Positions 7,651 to 14,742 of a stretch of 58,182 nucleotides of DNA are shown here, piece after piece. The stretch comes from Mycobacterium sp. UM_WGJ (lineage in GTDB: Bacteria; Actinomycetota; Actinomycetes; Mycobacteriales; Mycobacteriaceae), in assembly GCF_000455125.1 (NCBI RefSeq), contig NZ_AUWR01000036.1, positions 1-58,182 on the forward strand. The letters are read 5' to 3'. The notes under the pieces were generated by a model. That model was not told the origin of the DNA, made no database searches, and saw only the letters and a list, made by a program, of their open reading frames with translations. The position numbers and the translations under genes were made by a program. Positions within the stretch are counted from its first letter, which is position 1. The number at the start of each line of letters is the position of its first letter.

Positions 7651-9473
7651 TTCAGGATCACCCCCTCCAGCTGGCCGGTGGATCGCCACGCGTTCAGCAT
7701 CGCGAAGAACTCGACAGGCTTGCCTCCGAAATTGGTCGACAGCATGCCGTGCGGATTCTCCCGGTCGCCCTCGGAACTGAGGTAACTCGGCGTGCACTCG
7801 GCGTAGAAGGCTTTGGGCTTTCCTGATGCTTGGTCCATCGCGGCCAGCCACTGCTCCTCGGCGGCCTTGGTGGCTTCGATGGTGTTCGCACCCCGCTGCA
7901 CGAATGTGCTGACCAGGTAGGCGAAATGGCGGGCTCGCTCCTCGGCGGTGTGGGTGTAGTTGGGGGAGACCCCCGATTGGGTGTAGCCCAGGAAGAAGCA
8001 GTTGGGAAAGCCGTGGGTCTGTAGGCCGTGCAGTGTCCGCATGCCTTTGGCCCACTTGTCGCTCAGCCGCACATCGTCGCGGCCCACGATCTCGAAGCCG
8101 AGCCGACGGGTGAACTCGGTACCCACCTCGAAGCCGGTCGCGAACACCAGTGCGTCGAGTTCGTATTCGATGCCGTCGACCACGACGGCGGTCTCGGTGA
8201 ACCGATCGACGCCGCGCCCATCGGTGTCGACCAACGTGACGTTGTCCCGGTTGAACGTATCGAGGTACCGGTCGTGGTAGCCGGGCCGCTTGCAGTTCAG
8301 CCGGTACCAGGGCTTGAGCGCTTCGGCGGTCTTGCGGTCGCGGACGGTCTCGTCGATGCGGGCGCGCAGCCGTTGCATCGCCACGTAGTCGACGTGGAAC
8401 AGGAAGTCGGCGATCTCCTCGGGGGTCATCTGCCGGCCGAGGCGCTGAGTCTCGCGGATCACGGCGGGCTCACTGAGTTCCAGGGCCTTCTGCGTCCAGC
8501 CGTCGTCGGTGAGATCGAGGTCCATCTCCACCCCGCAGGTGACCCGGGTGAAGTTCTCCATGCGTTCGCGTTGCCAGCCCGGCTGCAGGCTCGCCGCCCA
8601 CGCCGGGTCGGTGGGCCGGTTGCCCCGCACCGAGACCGTGCTCGGGGTGCGTTGGAAGACGTAGAGCTGGCGCGCCCACTCTCCGAGGTGCGGGATGCAC
8701 TGCAGCCCAGTGGAACCGGTGCCGATGACGCCGACGCGCTTGTCGGACAGCTTGGTCAGCCCACCGGATTCGTCGCCGCCGGTGTAGCCGAAGTCCCAGC
8801 GGCTGGTGTGGAAGGTATGCCCGCGGAATTCGTTGATGCCGGCAATGCCCGGCAGTTTCGGCCGGGTGAGCGATCCGGGCGAGACCGCGACCAGCGTCGC
8901 GGTGAACGCGTCTCCGCGATCGGTGGTGATCTGCCAGCGCTTGGCGGCGTCGTCCCAGTGCAGGCCGGTGACCGTGGTGCCCAGCAACGCGTTGTCGTAG
9001 AGGCGGTAGTGCTTGGCGATGTTCTGCAGGTGTTCGCGGATCTCCGGGCCGTGCGCATAACGCTCGGTGGGCACGTAATTCAGCTCTTCGAGCAGTGGCA
9101 GATAGATGTAGGACTCGACATCGCACTGCACGCCGGGGTAGCGGTTCCAGTACCAGGTGCCGCCGAAGTCGCCGGCGGTGTCGATCATCCTGATGTCGTC
9201 GATACCGGACTCCTGGAGCCGCGCGGCGGCGATCAGGCTGCCCAGGCCGGCGCCGATGATCGCCACCTGGACGTGGTCGTGCACCGGGTCGCGCTCGACG
9301 CGTTCGGTCCACGGGTCGTCGGCGTAGTGCGAGAAATCGGCGGTGACCTCGATGAACTGGCCCACGGCGTCGGGACGCAGCCGTTTGTCGCGTTCGAGTG
9401 CGTACTTCGCCCGGACCCATTCGGGGTCGTACTCCGCTGGCTGCGGTCCCAGGGAGCTGGCCGTGGGGGGCAT
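7647..9473 (-). CDS. Type I Baeyer-Villiger monooxygenase (FAD/NADPH)
   Basis: This 608-residue enzyme should insert oxygen beside a ketone to form an ester or lactone. The FAD Rossmann motif GAGLGS is at residues 74-79. The BVMO fingerprint FRGHTFHTSRWD is at 216-227, and the NADPH Rossmann motif GTGSTG at 251-256. The N-terminal extension containing KYALERDKRLRPD places it among the longer BVMOs (cyclopentadecanone and steroid monooxygenase type) that take large or long-chain ketones, rather than EthA (about 490 residues). It is the first gene of the operon BVMO-TetR-AtoE. An esterase gene lies just upstream on the same strand, which is the usual partner for hydrolysing the ester product. 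The exact substrate is not visible in the sequence. Confidence 0.92.
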   Translation of the reverse strand: MPPTASSLGPQPAEYDPEWVRAKYALERDKRLRPDAVGQFIEVTADFSHYADDPWTERVERDPVHDHVQVAIIGAGLGSLIAAARLQESGIDDIRMIDTAGDFGGTWYWNRYPGVQCDVESYIYLPLLEELNYVPTERYAHGPEIREHLQNIAKHYRLYDNALLGTTVTGLHWDDAAKRWQITTDRGDAFTATLVAVSPGSLTRPKLPGIAGINEFRGHTFHTSRWDFGYTGGDESGGLTKLSDKRVGVIGTGSTGLQCIPHLGEWARQLYVFQRTPSTVSVRGNRPTDPAWAASLQPGWQRERMENFTRVTCGVEMDLDLTDDGWTQKALELSEPAVIRETQRLGRQMTPEEIADFLFHVDYVAMQRLRARIDETVRDRKTAEALKPWYRLNCKRPGYHDRYLDTFNRDNVTLVDTDGRGVDRFTETAVVVDGIEYELDALVFATGFEVGTEFTRRLGFEIVGRDDVRLSDKWAKGMRTLHGLQTHGFPNCFFLGYTQSGVSPNYTHTAEERARHFAYLVSTFVQRGANTIEATKAAEEQWLAAMDQASGKPKAFYAECTPSYLSSEGDRENPHGMLSTNFGGKPVEFFAMLNAWRSTGQLEGVILK

Positions 9474-9502
9474 CGCCTCGTGCTCCTTGCGTCATCGAGA
9501 TC

Positions 9503-9525
9503 TCACTGGACATAATGTCCAGTGA
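9503..9525. promoter_or_regulatory. Perfect 23-bp palindromic operator upstream of the BVMO gene
   Basis: Arms TCACTGGACAT (9503-9513) and ATGTCCAGTGA (9515-9525) are exact reverse complements around a single A. The site is 30 bp upstream of the BVMO start, where a repressor would block initiation. Its size and symmetry fit a TetR dimer site, and a TetR gene is the second gene of this operon, so autoregulation is likely. The assignment of this regulator to this site is inference. Confidence 0.8.
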
Positions 9526-9586
9526 ATAGACTAGGCGATAGCTGGCCAGACGCAACGTATATTCCTTGGGCTCAATTCGGCGGCCG

Positions 9587-10510
9587 TCAGCGCCGAGCTG
9601 GGAGAGCGGCGGCGATGTCCTCGAGGGCCCGGGCCGCGTCGTCGAACGGCCAGCGCATGAACTCGTGGATCATCCCGTCGTAGCGATTGATGGTGGTGGG
9701 GACACCCGCTTGTTGGAGTCGGGCGCCGTACTGTTCGCCCTCGTCGCGCAGGGCGTCGAATTCGGCGGTGACGATGAACGCCGGAGGAAGCTGCTCGAGG
9801 CTGGGGGCCAGCAGCGGCGAGACGTGAGCATCGAGCTTTTCGTGATCGCCGTTGAGGTAGTGGTTCATGAACCACTGCTGGGTCGCTCGACTGATGTTCC
9901 CGTACCGTCCCGCGAATTCTTGGATGGAAACATTCGATCGCCGAAAATCCAAGTCCGGGTAGATCAATACCTGGTGTGTGATGGCCGGGGCACCGGCGTC
10001 GCGAGCCATCAGCGCGACCACAGCTGCGAGATTTCCGCCGGCACTGTCACCGGCGACAGCGATGTTTGTGCCGTTGGCGCCGATTTCGCCCGCGTGCCGG
10101 CCCACCCACTGCGTGGCGGCGAAGCCGGCGTTGATCGCTGCCGGGTACTTGTGCTCGGGGGCCAGGGGATAGTCGACCGAGACGACGACGCGGCCGGTGC
10201 GGTTCGCCAGCGCCCGGGCCAGCCCGTCGTGGGTGTCGAGGTCGCCGAGCACAAAGCCGCCGCCGTGGAAGAAGACGATCACCGAACGCCGTTCCTCTGG
10301 TTGCGGGTGGTAGATCCGAACCGGCAAATCGCCGGCTTGCGTGGAGATGATGTGGTCGCAAACGCTTGCGACGGCTTCCCCGGTGCCCAGGCTTTCGGTC
10401 ATCAGACGCATGGCCTGCCGGACCTGCTCCGGGGCGAACGTGTGCAGGTCGGCAAAGTTACTGCCGGCCAGGCGTTCCAAATGGGCTTGGACCTGCGGAT
10501 GTAGTGGCAT
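9587..10510 (-). CDS. HSL-family alpha/beta hydrolase (esterase/lipase)
   Basis: This 307-residue hormone-sensitive-lipase-type esterase has the oxyanion motif HGGG at residues 82-85, the nucleophile Ser156 in GDSAGGN, an acid Asp252 (FDALRDEG) and His282 (DGMIHEF), so the catalytic triad is complete. It should hydrolyse carboxylic esters of short to medium chain. It lies 113 bp upstream of the BVMO gene on the same strand and may supply the second step, cleaving the Baeyer-Villiger ester. It diverges from the MerR-type gene, and the shared intergenic region carries a clear MerR-type operator, so this esterase is probably controlled by that regulator. Confidence 0.9.
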   Translation of the reverse strand: MPLHPQVQAHLERLAGSNFADLHTFAPEQVRQAMRLMTESLGTGEAVASVCDHIISTQAGDLPVRIYHPQPEERRSVIVFFHGGGFVLGDLDTHDGLARALANRTGRVVVSVDYPLAPEHKYPAAINAGFAATQWVGRHAGEIGANGTNIAVAGDSAGGNLAAVVALMARDAGAPAITHQVLIYPDLDFRRSNVSIQEFAGRYGNISRATQQWFMNHYLNGDHEKLDAHVSPLLAPSLEQLPPAFIVTAEFDALRDEGEQYGARLQQAGVPTTINRYDGMIHEFMRWPFDDAARALEDIAAALPARR

Positions 10511-10548
10511 GGCGCTGGGTGTCCTTTCTTAAGCGGCGCTTCGTCGCT

Positions 10549-10579
10549 AGTCTCTGACTTGAACCACGCTTCAAGTCAA
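10549..10579 (-). promoter_or_regulatory. MerR-type operator and leftward promoter of the esterase gene
   Basis: The inverted repeat TGACTTGAA (10555-10563) / TTCAAGTCA (10570-10578) is perfect, with a 6-nt spacer. On the minus strand it lies within a promoter with -35 TTGACT (10579-10574), a 19-bp spacer and a weak -10 GAGACT (10554-10549). The over-long 19-bp spacer holding the palindrome is the hallmark of MerR-activated promoters. The right arm also abuts the ribosome-binding site AAGGGG (10578-10583) of the MerR gene, so binding may repress the regulator itself. Confidence 0.72.
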
Positions 10580-10589
10580 GGGGATGGTG

Positions 10590-10967
10590 ATGCTGGACAT
10601 TGCTGAGGTGGCGAGTCGATCCGGTCTGGCGTCATCGGCGCTGCGGTTCTACGAGCGGCGCGGGCTGATCAGCTCCGGTGAACGCAACGGCCTGCGCCGC
10701 ACCTACGAGCCGGCGGTGCTTGACCGGCTCGCCTTGATCGGCTGTGCCAAAGCGGCCGGATTCACGCTTGCTCAGATCGAGCGCTTTCTGCGGGCCACGC
10801 CCAGTGACACCGAACTACGTGCACGAATGGCTGAGAAGGCTCGCCAAGTCGACGACGAAATCGCCCGCCTCACCCGCATGCGCGACAGCCTCACTCACGC
10901 GGTGACCTGCACCCATACCCCACTGGTCGAGTGCCCGGAGTTCAAGGCGCGCATCAGCGAGTCCTAG
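10590..10967 (+). CDS. MerR-family transcriptional regulator
   Basis: This 125-residue protein begins with the MerR winged helix (residues 1-70: LDIAEVASRSGLASSALRFY, then ERRGLI), followed by a long dimerisation helix (about 75-110) and a short tail with Cys and His (TCTHTPLVECPEF). The ATG at 10590 is preferred over the ATG at 10584 because the ribosome-binding site AAGGGG ends at 10583, leaving no spacing for the earlier codon. The two Cys of the tail could bind metal or sense redox state, but the SoxR cluster motif is absent. It diverges from the esterase gene and sits beside its own operator. Confidence 0.88.
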   Translation: MLDIAEVASRSGLASSALRFYERRGLISSGERNGLRRTYEPAVLDRLALIGCAKAAGFTLAQIERFLRATPSDTELRARMAEKARQVDDEIARLTRMRDSLTHAVTCTHTPLVECPEFKARISES

Positions 10968-11037
10968 CAGCTCGTCGGTTGTAGGGACCGTTTGATGTGC
11001 TACTACTGCCTAGCATCCTTCGATGAGAGGTTCCGCC

Positions 11038-11793
11038 ATGGCCGGTCTGTATCACGCCGCTGTCGTCTTCCTGATCGTCTTGACGGTCGTCACCTTCGCC
11101 AGCAGCTTCTGGTTCACCAATCCTTATGGCCGCTTCGCGAGTCCGGACGATCGCTTCACGCTGCCGGGAAAGATCAGCTGGCTGATGTTCGAGTGCCCGC
11201 AATGGTGGGCTTTTACCGTGACGTTCTGGCTGGTGGCGCACTCGCATGGGGCGCCGGCGATCGTGTTGTACGCACTGTGGCAGTGCCACTATCTCTACCG
11301 CGGGTTGATCTATCCGCTGAGCCGCAAGGGCGATGACAAACGCTTCCCGGTCTCCGGTATCGCCTTTGGCTTCGTCTTCAACGCCGTCAACGGATTCGCC
11401 AACGGTTACGCCGTGGCGCTGGCCCCGCACTTGCAGCAGGAGCGTTGGTTTGTCGACCCCCGCTTCATCGTCGGCCTGGCCGTGGCCGTGATCGGCTGGG
11501 GAATCAATTTCCAGGCCGATCGCATCCTGATCGGCCTGCGCGCCGACGGCAGCAGCGGGTACAGCATCCCGTACGGCGGGGTGTATCGCTGGGTGTCTTC
11601 GGGCAACTACTTCGGTGAGCTCGTCCTGTGGGCGGGCTGGGCGATCATGGCCTGGACTCTTCCGGGCCTGATCTTCCTGCTCTTCTCCATCGCCAACCTG
11701 GGGCCCAGGGCGATGGCCACCCACAAGTGGTACCAGCAGAAATTCCCCGACTACCCGCCCAACCGTAAGGCGATCATTCCCGGCGTACTGTAG
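11038..11793 (+). CDS. Steroid 5-alpha-reductase-like membrane protein
   Basis: This 251-residue integral membrane protein has about six to seven hydrophobic segments. Its C-terminal half fits the 3-oxo-5-alpha-steroid 4-dehydrogenase family, with YGGVYRWVSSGNYFGELVLW (about residues 180-199) and a terminal ATHKWYQQKFPDYP. Such enzymes reduce the delta-4 double bond of 3-keto steroids or related enones with NADPH. I chose ATG 11038, which has GAGAGG 7 nt upstream, rather than the upstream ATG at 11023, which would include that site. It converges on the next gene with only 9 bp between the stops. The natural substrate could be a steroid or another lipid; mycobacteria degrade sterols. Confidence 0.85.
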   Translation: MAGLYHAAVVFLIVLTVVTFASSFWFTNPYGRFASPDDRFTLPGKISWLMFECPQWWAFTVTFWLVAHSHGAPAIVLYALWQCHYLYRGLIYPLSRKGDDKRFPVSGIAFGFVFNAVNGFANGYAVALAPHLQQERWFVDPRFIVGLAVAVIGWGINFQADRILIGLRADGSSGYSIPYGGVYRWVSSGNYFGELVLWAGWAIMAWTLPGLIFLLFSIANLGPRAMATHKWYQQKFPDYPPNRKAIIPGVL

Positions 11794-11794
11794 G

Positions 11795-11821
11795 TGTCCG
11801 CCTCAGATATAGAGGCGGACA
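11795..11821. terminator. Bidirectional hairpin between convergent genes
   Basis: TGTCCGCCTC (11795-11804) and GAGGCGGACA (11812-11821) form a perfect 10-bp stem with a 7-nt AT-rich loop. It sits exactly where the rightward reductase gene (stop at 11791-11793) and the leftward gene (stop at 11803-11805) meet, and overlaps the last codons of the leftward gene. There is no T-run on either side, as is common in mycobacteria. It probably ends both transcripts. Confidence 0.65.
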
Positions 11822-12624
11822 GCGGAAATCTCGCCCCGGTCCGCGCCCGCTGTGGAGAACTCGAACAACCCCACCCCGCGGCGGCCGTCCAGGTGCACCG
11901 TCGCAGTGACGGTGTGCCCTGCGGCCAAGAGCTTTTCGACGGCCAGGTGCCGCGCCGTTGCGACGAACTCGGCGACCGAGGTCTCCGAAACACCGTCCGG
12001 ACTCAGCGTGGCATGGGGAGTCAGCTGCGCCGAAACCGCCGCCGCATCACCGTGCGCCAGCGCCGCGACAAGGTCTTCGACCCGACGCTTACCGCGCTTT
12101 CCCACCCCGGAAAGGCCGCGCAGGAATCCAGCGCAGCCAGAAAGGCCTTGGTGCCGAATCAGCTGCGGGCCCAGGATCACCGACGCCAGCAGGCCACGGC
12201 CACCGGAGGTAAGGAGCTGCCCGACCATCTTCTGCAGCTCCCAGTGCGCGAACAACCGCTGGATCTTCAGCGAGCTGTCCGGCCCCTGCGAGACCAGGTC
12301 ATAGCGCAGGTGCATCGGGATATGCATGGTGACACCCGTCGACATTGTGGTGTGCACCGTCAGGTCTCGGAGCACCGACATGCCGGCGACCACGTCGTTC
12401 TGCACCTCAAATGCGATCGTGTTAGGCGCGATGAAGGTGTCGAAGAAACGTCCGATGGCGGCCGTGCCGACATGGGGCCTCGAACCGACCGGATCATTCA
12501 CCTGGCCGTCGGCGGTGAAAATTCCGACCCACGCCGACTTATCGTGCACCGCAACAGCTTTCGGGGACCGCTCTACGGCGTCGAGCAGTGCACTGGCACT
12601 GTGCGAAGAACGCTGGTCCGACAT
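11803..12624 (-). CDS. Two-domain NTF2/SnoaL-like protein
   Basis: The 273 residues appear to hold two cone-shaped NTF2-like domains of about 120-130 residues, the first starting at ALLDAVERSPKAVAVHDKSA and the second at VEDLVAALAHGDAAAVSAQL. The family includes ketosteroid isomerases, polyketide cyclases and many non-catalytic ligand-binding proteins. The link between the domains is basic and Gly-rich (residues 145-185). It lies 43 bp downstream of the quinone-oxidoreductase gene on the same strand. A role in steroid or lipid handling is possible given the steroid-reductase-like neighbour, but the substrate is unknown and catalysis is not certain. The last codons form a terminator stem. Confidence 0.7.
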   Translation of the reverse strand: MSDQRSSHSASALLDAVERSPKAVAVHDKSAWVGIFTADGQVNDPVGSRPHVGTAAIGRFFDTFIAPNTIAFEVQNDVVAGMSVLRDLTVHTTMSTGVTMHIPMHLRYDLVSQGPDSSLKIQRLFAHWELQKMVGQLLTSGGRGLLASVILGPQLIRHQGLSGCAGFLRGLSGVGKRGKRRVEDLVAALAHGDAAAVSAQLTPHATLSPDGVSETSVAEFVATARHLAVEKLLAAGHTVTATVHLDGRRGVGLFEFSTAGADRGEISAVRLYI

Positions 12625-12667
12625 CGGAACTCCTCTCGTTTCGAAGACCGCTGAGAATTAACGCCGC

Positions 12668-13642
12668 TCAGTCACGCATCCGCAGCACGACCTTGCCGGC
12701 CGCGGTGCGATTCTCCAGTGCCGCCAACGCATCAGCGGCCCGGTCGAGGCCGAACACATCCGGTTGCGGCGCGGCCACCTTCCCGGAGGCCAGCAACGGC
12801 TCCAACGTCTCCCATTGGCGCTCCAGCTCACCCGGATGCGACATCACCCACGCGCCCCAACCGACGCCCACCACGTCGATGTTGTTGAGCAGCAGCCGGT
12901 TCACCTTGACAGTCGGAATGTCGCCACCGGTGAAGCCCACCACTAACAGCTTTCCGCCGGGGGCCAGCGAGCGCAGCGAGTCGGTGACACGGTCACCGCC
13001 CACCGGGTCGAGCACCAGGTCCACGCCGCGCCCGCCGGTCAGCTCGGCCACCGCCTCTCGGAACCCGTCGGCGAGCACGGTGTCGGTAGCGCCCGCAGCC
13101 CGGGCCACCTCGGCTTTAGCCTCCGTGGAGACCACCGCGATCACCCGCGAGGCCCCCAGCGGTGCGGCCAGCCGCAGCGTGGAGGTGCCGATCCCGCCGG
13201 CGGCGCCGTGCACCAGCACGGTGGCGCCTTCGGCCAGCCGGCCGCGGGTGGTCAGCGCGAAGAGCACCGTCAGGTCGTTGAACAGCAGCCCGGCACCGGC
13301 CTCGAACGACACCGTGTCCGGCAGCTTGAACACCTGCGCGGCGGGCACCGCGATCACCTGCGCCATGCCGCCGTTGAGCATGGTCAATACCGCCACGCGG
13401 TCCCCGGGGCGCACATGCGCGTCGGCCGGGGCGCTGCGCACCACGCCGGCAGCCTCGCCGCCTGGCACGAACGGCGGCTCCGGCTTGTGCTGATAGAGCC
13501 CGCGGGACTGCAACACATCGGGAAACGCCACTCCGGCGGCGTGGATGTCGATGACCACCAGGCCGGCACCGGCCGGTTCGTCTAGGTCGACTACCTGGGC
13601 AGCTGCCGGTCCGTCGAGTCGGGAAATCTGTACCGCGCGCAT
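12668..13642 (-). CDS. NADPH:quinone oxidoreductase, zinc-independent MDR family
   Basis: This 324-residue medium-chain dehydrogenase/reductase begins MRAVQISRLDGPA and has the GEAAGVV turn of the N-terminal catalytic fold. A Rossmann motif (HGAAGGIGTSTLRLAA) falls at about residues 143-158. The zinc-binding Cys and His residues of alcohol dehydrogenases are absent, which fits the quinone oxidoreductase group that reduces quinones or enones with NADPH. It is the first gene of a two-gene unit with the NTF2-like protein and diverges from an alpha/beta hydrolase gene across 98 bp. Confidence 0.85.
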   Translation of the reverse strand: MRAVQISRLDGPAAAQVVDLDEPAGAGLVVIDIHAAGVAFPDVLQSRGLYQHKPEPPFVPGGEAAGVVRSAPADAHVRPGDRVAVLTMLNGGMAQVIAVPAAQVFKLPDTVSFEAGAGLLFNDLTVLFALTTRGRLAEGATVLVHGAAGGIGTSTLRLAAPLGASRVIAVVSTEAKAEVARAAGATDTVLADGFREAVAELTGGRGVDLVLDPVGGDRVTDSLRSLAPGGKLLVVGFTGGDIPTVKVNRLLLNNIDVVGVGWGAWVMSHPGELERQWETLEPLLASGKVAAPQPDVFGLDRAADALAALENRTAAGKVVLRMRD

Positions 13643-13740
13643 GGGCGAACCCTTCGTCAGAAGTGCTTTTCCGAAAACCTAGTCCACGCAGGCGTATGCT
13701 CGCGATGCGGCAGCGTTGCCGCATTTCCGATGAGGTGGCG

Positions 13741-14727
13741 ATGAGTGCTCAACGGTCCGGTCGGCGGCGAAGTGCCGGCATGTTCCCGGTGGAGTTGCCG
13801 CCGGCCCGCACCATGGCGGTCCGGGCAGCCGACGGAACCAAGCTGCACACCCAGGTCTTCGGGCCGGCCGACGGGTATCCGATCGTGCTGGCGCACGGCA
13901 TCACCTGCGCCATCCGGGTGTGGGGACCTCAGATTGCCGACCTGAGCGCCGATCACCGGGTGATCGCCTACGACCACCGCGGCCACGGACGAAGCGGGGT
14001 GCCCAAGCGCGGCGGATACAGCCTGACGCACCTGGCATCCGATCTCGATGCGGTGCTGGAGGCCACCCTGGCGCCGGGAGAGCGTGCCGTCATCGCCGGA
14101 CACTCGATGGGCGGTATGGCGATCAGCGCCTGGTCAGACCGCTACCGGCACCGCGTGCAGCAGCGTGCCGATGCGGTAGCGCTGATCAATACCACCCTCG
14201 GCAACCTGCTGGCCGAAGTCGAACTGTTCCAGGTGCCACCGCCACTGCAGCGGGCCCGGGTGCAGGCAGCCCGTCGCGGGTTGCTGGCCTTTGGCAACGT
14301 GCCGATCGTCGGCCCGGCGAACCTGGCGGCTCGGCGATTCGTACACATGCTTGCCGTCGGCGGCGAGGCCGATCCGTGGGTCACCTCGTTGATCTGCGAC
14401 CTGTTCGCCAAGACGCCGGCCGCAAGCCGCGGCCACTGGGTGCGGGCGCTCGTCGACGCGCTCGGTCCGGCGTCCTTCATCAACCTCGACGGTCTGACCG
14501 TGCCCACCCTGGTCATCGGCAGCACCCGCGACCGATTGTTGCCGCTGGCGGCTTCGCAGCGAATCGCTGACGCCGCACCCAATCTCGCCCGGTTCGTCGA
14601 GGTCAGCGGGGGCCACTGCTCGATCCTGGAGCACCCTGTCGCGGTCAACCGTGAGCTTCGCGACCTGGTGGACCTGGCCACCGGATCCACCGGCGGCTTG
14701 GCCGTCGGGTCCGAAATCAGTTCATAG
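13741..14727 (+). CDS. Alpha/beta hydrolase
   Basis: This 328-residue protein of the classic alpha/beta hydrolase fold has an oxyanion-region motif (VLAHGITC), YDHRGHGRSG after strand 4, the nucleophile elbow GHSMGGMA, the acid in STRDRLLP and a His in GGHCSILEHP. The start at ATG 13741 has GAGGTGG just upstream; a longer opening from 13663 would reach into the divergent promoter. The F420-type oxidoreductase gene follows 15 bp downstream on the same strand, so the two are probably one operon. The substrate cannot be read from the sequence. Confidence 0.85.
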   Translation: MSAQRSGRRRSAGMFPVELPPARTMAVRAADGTKLHTQVFGPADGYPIVLAHGITCAIRVWGPQIADLSADHRVIAYDHRGHGRSGVPKRGGYSLTHLASDLDAVLEATLAPGERAVIAGHSMGGMAISAWSDRYRHRVQQRADAVALINTTLGNLLAEVELFQVPPPLQRARVQAARRGLLAFGNVPIVGPANLAARRFVHMLAVGGEADPWVTSLICDLFAKTPAASRGHWVRALVDALGPASFINLDGLTVPTLVIGSTRDRLLPLAASQRIADAAPNLARFVEVSGGHCSILEHPVAVNRELRDLVDLATGSTGGLAVGSEISS

Positions 14728-14742
14728 GGCTTCGGAGCCGCG

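Noticed and set aside
8028-9515. Long open frame on the plus strand opposite the BVMO gene
   Set aside because: It is antisense to a gene with complete FAD, fingerprint and NADPH motifs; it shows no family features and is rich in His, Asp and Gln as expected for a GC-rich shadow frame.
10990-11037. Promoter for the steroid-reductase-like gene (TAGCAT at 11011-11016)
   Set aside because: The hexamer fits a -10, but the only -35-like sequence (TTGATG) is 13 bp away, too close; support is insufficient.
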